Position numbers and translations under genes: made by a program. Of a stretch of 12,509 nucleotides of DNA, positions 4,703 to 11,057 are shown piece after piece. The first letter of the stretch is position 1. Every line of letters starts with the position of its first letter. Under the pieces are notes generated by a model. The model had not been told where the DNA came from. It searched no databases and saw nothing but the letters and a program-made list of their open reading frames with translations. Origin of the DNA: Gammaproteobacteria bacterium (GTDB taxonomy: Bacteria > Pseudomonadota > Gammaproteobacteria > Nitrosococcales > Methylophagaceae); NCBI GenBank assembly GCA_002402245.1, contig NVVP01000024.1:6360-18868 (forward strand), given 5' to 3'.

Positions 4703-5704
4703 CTAGTTTAAGCCGCTTAATACTAACTTACCCAGAGTAGTTCCAGACTGTAGCTGTTGGTGTGCACGACTAATATTTTCACTGGAAATTGGGCCGATAA
4801 CTGACTTTAATGTTGAGATGATGACCTTGTCATCAAGCAGTTGGGCAAGGGTGTTGAGTATATGATGCTGTGCGATTAAGTCATCGGTTTTAAATAGGGG
4901 GCGGGTGAACATAAACTCCCATACCAAGCCGGCACTTTTGTTTTTTAATAGGTCGAGGTCAAGTTTATTCTGGCTACCGACAATAGTACAAATCATCCCT
5001 TGTGGCGCAATTAATTCTGCCATCGCCGGGTAATGTTGATCGGTATTATTTAGGCATAAAATATAATCAGGATCAGCAATACCTAAACTGCGGTATTGCA
5101 GGGCCATATCACTATGGTGATTGATCACATGATCGGCACCTAATTCAAGGCACCATTGTTCAGATTCACTACGCGATGCCGTAGTTATCACGGTTAGATT
5201 GGCTACTTTTTTAGCGAGTTGAATGGCAATTGAACCCACGCCACCTGCACCGCCAATAATAAGAATGCGTTTATTAGCATCGGTTTCGGAATTTATTTTT
5301 AAACGGGAAAATAAGGCTTCCCATGCCGTGATGCTGGTTAACGGCATGGCGGCAGCATGTTCGGTACTTAGATTTTTTGGGGCGTGACCGACAATACGTT
5401 CATCAACTAATTGATGGCTGGCATAACAGCCGGGGCGAGTGACATCACCGGCATAAAAGACTTTATCACCGACCTTGAATAGTTCAACTTCATCACCTAT
5501 TTGTGTGATGATACCGACGGCATCCCAACCGACTATTTTTGCTGATGCTAACGGAGCTTTGATACCTGCTTTTATTTTGGTATCGACAGGATTAACGGCA
5601 ATAGCATCAATCTCAATGAGTAGATCATGGCCGTGTGCTGTTGGTGTGTCTTGTTCAATTAACTGGGCTGGGCTGTCACTATCGTTGAAACCAAATGCTT
5701 TCAT
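4703..5704 (-). CDS. Zinc-binding alcohol dehydrogenase family / quinone oxidoreductase-like protein
   Basis: A 333-residue MDR-superfamily NAD(P)H-dependent oxidoreductase, complete for the family. The N-terminal GroES-like domain (1-125) contains IAVNPVDTKIKAG (35-47) and GWDAVGII (59-66). The Rossmann domain carries the dinucleotide loop GGAGGVGS at 151-158, and the C-terminus has the LGKLVL segment typical of the family. The Cys/His zinc ligands of classical alcohol dehydrogenases are not evident (the GWDAVG segment replaces GHE), so it is likely a zinc-free enzyme reducing quinones or activated alkenes. It resembles the 'zinc-binding alcohol dehydrogenase family protein' group. A weak AGGA lies about 9 bases before the ATG. 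The gene is divergent from the bufferin operon and cytoplasmic; the substrate cannot be told from sequence. Confidence 0.88.
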   Translation of the reverse strand: MKAFGFNDSDSPAQLIEQDTPTAHGHDLLIEIDAIAVNPVDTKIKAGIKAPLASAKIVGWDAVGIITQIGDEVELFKVGDKVFYAGDVTRPGCYASHQLVDERIVGHAPKNLSTEHAAAMPLTSITAWEALFSRLKINSETDANKRILIIGGAGGVGSIAIQLAKKVANLTVITTASRSESEQWCLELGADHVINHHSDMALQYRSLGIADPDYILCLNNTDQHYPAMAELIAPQGMICTIVGSQNKLDLDLLKNKSAGLVWEFMFTRPLFKTDDLIAQHHILNTLAQLLDDKVIISTLKSVIGPISSENISRAHQQLQSGTTLGKLVLSGLN

Positions 5705-5727
5705 TTTTTATTATCCTGTTGGCCTAA

Positions 5728-5756
5728 TTTATAGGCTTCGCCGAGTGCGAGTTTAA
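5728..5756 (-). promoter_or_regulatory. Candidate promoter of the dehydrogenase gene
   Basis: On the minus strand TTAAAC (5756-5751) and TATAAA (5733-5728) are 17 bases apart, a weak -35 with a good -10. It would give a leader of roughly 17 bases before the ATG at 5704. The 5-base inverted repeat GCCTA/TAGGC overlaps the -10 box. Confidence 0.35.
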
Positions 5757-5883
5757 GTTTGGGAATAATAACACGAGGAGGTCTAGCCAGAATAAAAGCC
5801 TAAAAACAATTGTGATCTAGTATTAATTAACTGTTGTTCAATATGACGCCTTTGATTGATTTAATTGATTAAGTGATAAGTCT

Positions 5884-5911
5884 TGTAACTATTTGAGTTG
5901 GTACTCGTCTA
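5884..5911 (+). promoter_or_regulatory. ECF-sigma-type promoter of the bufferin operon
   Basis: TGTAAC (5884-5889) and CGTCTA (5906-5911) are separated by 16 bases. This matches the general pattern of extracytoplasmic-function sigma factors, an AAC-containing -35 with a CGTC-type -10. Transcription would start near 5918, leaving a leader of about 75 bases. Bufferin-type operons in other bacteria are known to be under ECF sigma factors responding to metal stress. No sigma or anti-sigma gene is in this window. Confidence 0.6.
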
Positions 5912-5993
5912 CATTTTTAGGCTGGGTTTATGCCAATAGCCTGTTAGGAAATTTATCAATTTAAATTGAACCATATTATTAGGGAGAGAAAAT

Positions 5994-6332
5994 ATGAACA
6001 TGATTAAAAAGACAACGGGATTTGCTTTGGCAATTGCTGCAGCAAGTTTAGTCGGTTGTGCAACCACAACAACGGCAGAAACCAGCTCTAGTGCCGAACT
6101 AGTACATTGTTATGGCGTAACATCGTGTAAGGGCCATAATGATTGTAAAGTTGCTGGCAATGGCTGTGCAGGACATAATGATTGCAAAACGGCAAGTAAT
6201 GACTGTAAAGGCCTAGCAAACTGTAAAACTGCAGGTAATTCTTGTAAAGGCCAAGCATCATGTAAAGGTCAAGGCTTTGCTGCCATGACAGCCGAAGCGT
6301 GTGCTGATGAAGGTGGTACAGTAGGAAAATAA
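5994..6332 (+). CDS. bufA: BufA2-like bufferin precursor, Cys-rich, with lipobox
   Basis: A 112-residue precursor of a bufferin-type ribosomal peptide, a periplasmic copper-binding molecule in characterised relatives. Residues 1-21 form an export signal ending in LVGC with Cys22 (a clear lipobox), then a Thr/Ser-rich linker (23-35). The mature part has Cys at 39, 45, 51, 58, 64, 71, 77, 84, 90 and 103. Residues 45-96 are four 13-residue repeats with Cys spacing of six then seven, of pattern C(K/A)GxxxCKxAxNx. Partner enzymes convert selected Cys to heterocycles. AGGGAG (5981-5986) is 7 bases before the ATG; a second ATG at codon 3 is possible but less well spaced. The two downstream genes are the matching DUF692 and DUF2063 partners. 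A plain metallothionein is less likely given the export signal and the partners. Confidence 0.88.
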   Translation: MNMIKKTTGFALAIAAASLVGCATTTTAETSSSAELVHCYGVTSCKGHNDCKVAGNGCAGHNDCKTASNDCKGLANCKTAGNSCKGQASCKGQGFAAMTAEACADEGGTVGK

Positions 6333-6335
6333 ATT

Positions 6336-6361
6336 ATAGCTCTTAATGAGCTATTTTTTTT
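6336..6361 (+). terminator. First hairpin terminator after bufA
   Basis: A perfect 7-base stem ATAGCTC (6336-6342) / GAGCTAT (6348-6354) with a 5-base loop, followed by a run of eight T that begins with the last stem base (6354-6361). It starts 4 bases after the bufA stop. This is a classical rho-independent terminator form, moderately strong. Confidence 0.75.
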
Positions 6362-6368
6362 GATGTCG

Positions 6369-6408
6369 AACGCCGTATTTGTTGTACTGTGGCAAATACG
6401 GCGTTTTT
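6369..6408 (+). terminator. Second, stronger hairpin terminator before bufB
   Basis: A perfect 13-base stem AACGCCGTATTTG (6369-6381) / CAAATACGGCGTT (6393-6405) with an 11-base loop, followed by T's through 6408. The bufB ribosome-binding site (AGGGAAG, 6413-6419) starts only 4 bases later. Together with the first hairpin it should limit read-through into bufBC or stabilise the 3' end of the bufA message. Confidence 0.8.
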
Positions 6409-6426
6409 CAAAAGGGAAGTTAAATT

Positions 6427-7296
6427 ATGGCACGTCCGTTTTTGGGCTTTGGTTTAGGTCTGCGCACTGATCATTATCAATACGTTATTGATAACAAACC
6501 GCAAGTCGATTGGTTTGAAATTATTTCTGAGAACTATTTGATCCCGGGTGGCAAACCACTGGCTCATTTGGACAAAATACGGGAAGATTACCCGATGGTG
6601 ATGCATGGGGTGTCAATGTCTATTGGTAGCACCGATCCATTGAATAAACGCTACCTACAAAAATTAAAACAGTTAATTGATCGGGTGGAGCCACAGTGGA
6701 TTTCAGATCATTTATGTTGGACGACCGTTGATCATATTAATAGTCATGATCTATTACCGCTGCCTTATAATGAGGCAACCATTGATCATATCGCTGATCG
6801 CATTAAACAGGTACAAGATAGTATCGGTCGGCAAATGTTGATTGAAAATTTGTCGAGTTATGTGACCTATAATAATTCGGATATGACGGAATGGGAATTT
6901 GTAAATGAAATAGCAAAACGAGCAGATTGTTATATCTTGCTTGATATTAATAATATTTTTGTCAGTGCAAATAATCATCATTTTGAACCCCAAGATTATG
7001 TCAATGGCATTGATAGTGACCGGGTGATGCAGTTTCACCTTGCTGGCCATAGTTACAACGGTGACATGATTATAGATACCCATGATCATGATGTCTGCGA
7101 TCCGGTTTGGCAGTTATATGAATACGCACTTAGACGGTTTGGTGCCGTGAGCACCATGATCGAACGAGATGACAATATTCCTCCTTTTGTTGAATTACGA
7201 CAAGAGCTGACGATTGCTGAAAATATTGCTCATAAGGTGCTGACAGCTGAGCAATTGCAGATCAGTGCTCAGCCAAAGTTACAAGGTGCAGCTTAA
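6427..7296 (+). CDS. bufB: DUF692 (MbnB/BufB-type) multinuclear iron oxidase
   Basis: A 289-residue TIM-barrel enzyme of the DUF692 family. Characterised members (MbnB, HvfB, BufB types) use two or three iron ions and oxygen to oxidise Cys residues of a precursor peptide. The family's metal-site segments are in order: MHGVSMSIGS with His60, SDHLCW with Asp94-His95, IENLSSY with Glu140, LLDINNI with Asp173 and Asn175, FHLAGH with His204/His208, DTHDHD with Asp218/His219, and IERDDNIP with Glu246. Which residues bind iron is inferred by family analogy. All segments are intact and the length is normal. AGGGAAG lies 7 bases before the ATG. The stop and the bufC start share one base (TAATG), so translation is coupled. 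The enzyme acts in the cytoplasm before export of the precursor. Confidence 0.93.
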   Translation: MARPFLGFGLGLRTDHYQYVIDNKPQVDWFEIISENYLIPGGKPLAHLDKIREDYPMVMHGVSMSIGSTDPLNKRYLQKLKQLIDRVEPQWISDHLCWTTVDHINSHDLLPLPYNEATIDHIADRIKQVQDSIGRQMLIENLSSYVTYNNSDMTEWEFVNEIAKRADCYILLDINNIFVSANNHHFEPQDYVNGIDSDRVMQFHLAGHSYNGDMIIDTHDHDVCDPVWQLYEYALRRFGAVSTMIERDDNIPPFVELRQELTIAENIAHKVLTAEQLQISAQPKLQGAA

Positions 7297-8081
7297 TGTC
7301 TGAATTACAGCATTTACAACAGCGTTTTATGGCATATTTACTCGATAAATCATCTAACATTGTGAATGATATTGAATCAACAGCCATGTTGTCAGCAGCG
7401 GATAGGTTAGATATTTATGGCTCTGCTTATAAATTACGATTAAAAGAAGCGATTACCACTGATTATGACAAATTAGCCAGTTATTTAGGTGACGATCAAT
7501 TTGATCAATTGATGGAACGTTATATTGAAAAGCACCCATCACATACTACTAACTTACGTTATTTTAGTATTTATTTACCCGAGTTAGTGCAAGATGAAGC
7601 CCCATTTAATCAGTTGCCAGAGTTGTATGAATTGGCCTGTATTGAACGTGCATTTGCTGATAGTTTTGATGCTCAAAACCAGCAGTTTGCCAATTTGGAC
7701 GAGTTGGCGGCATTACCCACCGAGGCATGGGCAACATTACAGTTTAGATTTCAGCAATCTACCCAATTATTATGGTTAAAGCATAATAGTTTTCAAATAT
7801 GGCAAGCCTTAGCCAATGACAAAACACCGCCCAAGCTTGAAAACGTAGAGCCTACTGCTTGGGTATTATGGCGCCGTGCCGATTTGATTAGCCATTATCG
7901 GCTGTTATCACCAGCCGAAGTAACTGCATTAGAATTAGCTATCAACGGTGAAACATTTGCAGTGGTCTGTGAAAAATTATTAGATTTTTTCAGTGAACAA
8001 GACACGCCGCTGAAAGCGATTACTTTTTTACAGTCGTGGATCAGTGAGCAGATGTTGGCAGGTTTTGACTATCAACATTAG
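7296..8081 (+). CDS. bufC: DUF2063-type partner protein (BufC/HvfC family)
   Basis: A 261-residue protein, partner of the DUF692 enzyme. Residues 5-98 form the DUF2063 (HvfC N-terminal) helical domain, recognised by RLDIYGSAYKLRLKEAI (37-53), the YDKLASYLGDDQF turn (57-69), a Y-I-E-K-HPSHTTNLRYF stretch (76-90) and LPELV (94-98). The C-terminal region (about 110-255) resembles the second domain that recognises the precursor in MbnC/HvfC proteins. Such proteins form a complex with the DUF692 enzyme and present the precursor to it. It overlaps bufB by one base. The gene ends one base before the stop of the convergent 8083-8481 gene, and no terminator fits between them. Confidence 0.88.
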   Translation: MSELQHLQQRFMAYLLDKSSNIVNDIESTAMLSAADRLDIYGSAYKLRLKEAITTDYDKLASYLGDDQFDQLMERYIEKHPSHTTNLRYFSIYLPELVQDEAPFNQLPELYELACIERAFADSFDAQNQQFANLDELAALPTEAWATLQFRFQQSTQLLWLKHNSFQIWQALANDKTPPKLENVEPTAWVLWRRADLISHYRLLSPAEVTALELAINGETFAVVCEKLLDFFSEQDTPLKAITFLQSWISEQMLAGFDYQH

Positions 8082-8082
8082 T

Positions 8083-8481
8083 TTAGTCTTTTTTAGCTAA
8101 CTGCCAGGCTGCTAATAAGACGGTTTTTAGGGCGGGTTGTTGGTTAATATCATCGATATCAAGCTGTTGTTTAAGTACGGGTGCGAGATGATTAAACATC
8201 TGTTGCTGATGCCAATGCTGTTCAAAGCCAGTTTGGTCAAACTGATCATTTTCAATGAAGTCACTTACCCCGTCAGTTGCCTGGGTAAATTGAATATCTT
8301 CTGATAAGAAAAGTTCATACTCATAGGAGTAAACGCCGATATTATTTTGCTGGGCGAGGAATGAGTGAAAGTCAGGCAGTGTGCCATATTGTTGCATTAA
8401 CTGGTCAAGATCTAATCGAGCAGTAGGGGCAAGGCGTTCACCTTTAAAATAAAACTCAATGGAAGCGGTAAGTTGATTCAT
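8083..8481 (-). CDS. Conserved-looking protein of unknown function
   Basis: A 132-residue acidic, Gln-rich soluble protein (for example FEQHWHQQQMFNHLAPVLKQQL, split here as FEQHWHQQQ at 85-93 and MFNHLAPVLKQQL at 94-106). No signal peptide, membrane segment or known motif was recognised. The N-terminal IEFYFKGERLAPTARLDLDQ stretch looks like a beta-hairpin start. It overlaps the DUF1841 gene by 4 bases (ATGA) and is the last gene of the rsx-nth cluster, so it is almost certainly translated. Function unknown. Confidence 0.75.
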   Translation of the reverse strand: MNQLTASIEFYFKGERLAPTARLDLDQLMQQYGTLPDFHSFLAQQNNIGVYSYEYELFLSEDIQFTQATDGVSDFIENDQFDQTGFEQHWHQQQMFNHLAPVLKQQLDIDDINQQPALKTVLLAAWQLAKKD

Positions 8482-8900
8482 AGTAGTTTGTTTAAAGCAA
8501 TAAGGTAGTCAGATTCAGAGGGAGCTTGATTATTACGTTGTGCCAGCCATAAAGATTCAGTTAAGCATTCAATCATATGATGTTCAGTATCATGTGTATT
8601 AGCAAACTTGGCTTGTAGCTTTTGATAAATATCACGAATACCTGCTGGTCGATTGGTTGATATTTGTTCGTGCAAGGAAATATGTAAGCCCATATGGAGG
8701 AAGGGGTTAGTTTGGCCATCTTCTACAAAGTATTCTTGTTGCAGGCTGGTATCAGAATTGAATATTTTCTGATATTCAGGGTGTTCACTAATCACTTGGC
8801 TGATCATTATTTCTAAGTCAGATAAGCTTTGTCCGGCTACTTTTTTATGCCATGCATCATGATACATTTGACGTAATTGTTGTCGGTTTTGGCCTAACAT
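8478..8900 (-). CDS. DUF1841 family protein
   Basis: A 140-residue protein matching the DUF1841 family from beginning to end. The diagnostic parts are NPFLHMGLHISLHEQ (65-79), RPAGIRDIYQKL (84-95) and HDTEHHMIECLTESLW (103-118). The conserved His/Glu pattern (His69, His73, His77, Glu106, His107, His108) suggests a possible metal site, but the function of the family is unknown to me. It overlaps nth by one base (TAATG) and the next gene by 4 bases. DUF1841 genes occur mainly in gamma- and betaproteobacteria. Confidence 0.9.
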   Translation of the reverse strand: MLGQNRQQLRQMYHDAWHKKVAGQSLSDLEIMISQVISEHPEYQKIFNSDTSLQQEYFVEDGQTNPFLHMGLHISLHEQISTNRPAGIRDIYQKLQAKFANTHDTEHHMIECLTESLWLAQRNNQAPSESDYLIALNKLL

Positions 8901-9547
8901 TATGCGGCTGCTTTCTTTTGTTGCCTTTTATGTTCATCGCATAAATGAGATACCACGCATTTTGAGCAGTGGGGTTTTCGAGCTGTGCAAGTGTAGCGAC
9001 CGTGTAGAATCAACCAGTGATGTGCATCTTGTTTAAATTCACTCGGCACTACTTTCATTAAGCGATCTTCAACGGCACGTACTGTTTTACCTTTTGCCAG
9101 ACCCGTACGGTTTGATAGGCGAAATAAATGTGTATCGACAGCAATTACCGGATGCTTGAAGATCGTATTGAGAATGACATTAGCAGTCTTTCTACCCACA
9201 CCGGGTAGGGCTTCAAGTGCATCACGATCATCAGGTACTTCGGATTGATGCGTCTCAATGAGTAGGCGGCAAGTTTTAATGACATTTTCAGCTTTGCTAT
9301 TAAATAAGCCGATGGTTTTAATATAGTGTTTTAAGCCATCTACACCTAAAGCTAAAATAGTCTCAGGTGTATTGGCAACAGGATATAGCTTATCAGTGGC
9401 CTTATTAACACCGACATCAGTTGCTTGTGCAGATAAGATGACGGCAATTAATAATTCAAACGGGCTCTGATAATTAAGCTCAGTAGTCGGCTCAGGCATA
9501 TGAGCTCGGAGCGCGGTAAAAAAATCAACTCGCTGAGCTTGGTTCAT
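8900..9547 (-). CDS. nth: Endonuclease III (DNA glycosylase/AP lyase)
   Basis: A 215-residue base-excision-repair enzyme that removes oxidised pyrimidines and cuts at abasic sites. The helix-hairpin-helix LPGVGRKTANV (114-124) holds the catalytic Lys120, and the catalytic Asp is Asp138 in VDTHLFRLSNR. A C-x6-C-x2-C-x5-C iron-sulfur motif (Cys187, 194, 197, 203) binds a 4Fe-4S cluster. Length is normal, with a short basic tail (KRQQKKAAA). It starts 3 bases after rsxE, the same position as in the E. coli rsxABCDGE-nth operon, and overlaps the DUF1841 gene by one base. Confidence 0.97.
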   Translation of the reverse strand: MNQAQRVDFFTALRAHMPEPTTELNYQSPFELLIAVILSAQATDVGVNKATDKLYPVANTPETILALGVDGLKHYIKTIGLFNSKAENVIKTCRLLIETHQSEVPDDRDALEALPGVGRKTANVILNTIFKHPVIAVDTHLFRLSNRTGLAKGKTVRAVEDRLMKVVPSEFKQDAHHWLILHGRYTCTARKPHCSKCVVSHLCDEHKRQQKKAAA

Positions 9548-9550
9548 AGT

Positions 9551-10264
9551 TTAGCTCGTGACTGCTTCAGGTTCGGCTTCGCCATCCGTTTCTAGCTCTT
9601 CTAGAATTGGAGCGGGTTTAGGGTTCTTAGCTGCACGCATATCAAATACATTTTTTAATGCGACAATTAAACCCAAACCAATAAAGGCGCCTGGTGGTAA
9701 TAAGGCCATGAGGAATCCACGGTAATCATCAACCAAAACAATGGTGAGGTTACGGGCTGATTCACCAAACATAAGGTGAGCTTCACTTAGTAATGTACCT
9801 TGACCAATCATCTCACGGGCAGCACCTAATAACACCAGTACGGCGGTGAAACCTAAACCCATCATTAGTCCATCAACTAAGGCGGGGCCGACAGGATTAC
9901 GGGCTGCAAAGGCTTCTGCACGTCCGGTAATGGCACAGTTGGTTACAATCAAAGGAATGAAGATACCTAGAACAAGATAAAGTTCATGGAACCACGCATT
10001 CATAGACAGTTCAATTACGGTTACGATTGAGGCAATGATCATCACAAAGACAGGTAGGCGGGCTTCATCCGGAATATGATTGCGAAATAAAGACACTAAT
10101 CCATTAGAAACAACCAAGGTTAAAATAGTGGCTAAGCCTAGGCCTAATCCATTAATGGTGGTGTTTGAAACCGCTAATAATGGGCATAAGCCCAATAGTT
10201 GGACTAAGGCTGGATTGTTCTTCCATAAACCATCATGAATAATTGTTTTATATTGCTCATTCAT
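9551..10264 (-). CDS. rsxE: Rnf/Rsx electron-transport complex subunit E
   Basis: A 237-residue integral membrane subunit of the Rnf/Rsx complex, which moves electrons between NADH and ferredoxin-type carriers coupled to ion transport; in E. coli it keeps SoxR reduced. Family hallmarks are NPALVQLLGLCPLLAVS (17-33) with Cys27, and IPLIVTNCAITGRAEAFA (103-120) with Cys110. In characterised complexes these Cys help form an iron-sulfur cluster in the membrane together with RnfA. About six membrane helices. The acidic C-terminal tail (215-237) is somewhat extended. Its Shine-Dalgarno is weak, and it is separated from rsxG by a 148-base gap containing a large hairpin, so it may be regulated separately from rsxCDG. 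Confidence 0.96.
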   Translation of the reverse strand: MNEQYKTIIHDGLWKNNPALVQLLGLCPLLAVSNTTINGLGLGLATILTLVVSNGLVSLFRNHIPDEARLPVFVMIIASIVTVIELSMNAWFHELYLVLGIFIPLIVTNCAITGRAEAFAARNPVGPALVDGLMMGLGFTAVLVLLGAAREMIGQGTLLSEAHLMFGESARNLTIVLVDDYRGFLMALLPPGAFIGLGLIVALKNVFDMRAAKNPKPAPILEELETDGEAEPEAVTS

Positions 10265-10330
10265 TTTGTTGTCTCGGTTTTATACTCGTGAACATTTAAA
10301 ATACCTATTTCTAGTGCATATAATGAATGG

Positions 10331-10393
10331 GCTAGCCAGGCATAATAGTGATGTAATAGTTGTTCTATTGCTCACTATTATAACGCCGCTAGC
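10331..10393. repeat. Large imperfect hairpin between rsxG and rsxE
   Basis: Two 29-base arms (10331-10359 and 10365-10393) flank the loop TTGTT. Both ends are GCTAGC; the arms share an ATAATAGTGA / TCACTATTAT core and a closing TAATAG / CTATT stem, with small bulges. There is no T-run directly after it on the minus strand, so it is not a classical terminator. It could be an mRNA processing or stability element that sets the rsxE level, or an inserted palindromic unit. The rest of 10265-10412 holds nothing recognisable. Confidence 0.7.
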
Positions 10394-10412
10394 GTATTTA
10401 GTATGTGTGCTA

Positions 10413-11057
10413 TCAATCTGCATTTTGATTGGTCACGGGTATAAATAGTTCATCACGGTGTAGGGCAAAGTAATGTAGTGAACCTCTTACTGCTGACACC
10501 ACTGCGCGAGGAGTAATGGTCGCACCGGTGAACTGGTCAAATTGACCACCATCTTTTTTAACTTTCCAGTTGGATTCTGTCGGCTTAGTTAATGATAAAC
10601 CTTTAAATTGTAAGATCCAATCTGCTTTTTTCTCATTAATTTTATCGCCTAAGCCGGGTGTTTCTTTATGACTAATTACCCGTACGCCCGCCAAGCTACC
10701 ATCCATATAAACACCGACAAGTAGTTTTATTTTACCGCTATATCCATCAGGGGCAATGCTAGTAAATATAGCGGCAACATTGTCACCATCTTTACGAGCA
10801 CGGAATACCGTTGATTCTTCGTGAGTACCCAATTCAGCCGTCGGCGCTAAGATCATGGTATCCAGTAAAATATCATTATTGTATTGCTTTTTATCTACTA
10901 AAGCATTGATGGCTTTTAATAGTGTTTGGCGTTCATTTTCACTTATTTTATCGCGGGTACTTTCTTCTGTAATCGCAACTAAGGCGGTGAAGCCGATAGC
11001 AAAGAGCGTGAGCATCAAGCTGACTTTAAGGATCGGGTGATTTAATAGCGCCTTCAT
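10413..11057 (-). CDS. rsxG: Rnf/Rsx electron-transport complex subunit G
   Basis: A 214-residue periplasmic flavoprotein subunit anchored by one N-terminal helix (residues 11-29). The FMN-attachment motif TGATIT is at 177-182 (context GGQFDQFTGATITPRAVV). The Thr of the S/TGAT core, probably Thr180, carries FMN attached by the flavin transferase ApbE. SHKETPGLGDKI (129-140) is another family hallmark. The gene overlaps rsxD by 4 bases (ATGA). Full length for the family. Confidence 0.96.
   Translation of the reverse strand: MKALLNHPILKVSLMLTLFAIGFTALVAITEESTRDKISENERQTLLKAINALVDKKQYNNDILLDTMILAPTAELGTHEESTVFRARKDGDNVAAIFTSIAPDGYSGKIKLLVGVYMDGSLAGVRVISHKETPGLGDKINEKKADWILQFKGLSLTKPTESNWKVKKDGGQFDQFTGATITPRAVVSAVRGSLHYFALHRDELFIPVTNQNAD

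Noticed and set aside
6126..6281. CRISPR or DNA-level tandem repeat in bufA
   Set aside because: The periodicity is at the protein level; the DNA copies differ and there are no spacers.
5994..6332. bufA as an ordinary metallothionein
   Set aside because: It has an export signal and is directly followed by DUF692 and DUF2063 genes, the modification partners of bufferins.
10331..10393. The rsx hairpin as another attC site
   Set aside because: It contains TAACGCC, but the core triplets have the wrong polarity and the arms lack the attC box order.
10266..10448. Plus-strand reading frame in the rsxG-rsxE gap
   Set aside because: It runs through the hairpin and into the rsxG end on the other strand, with no ribosome-binding site or family resemblance.
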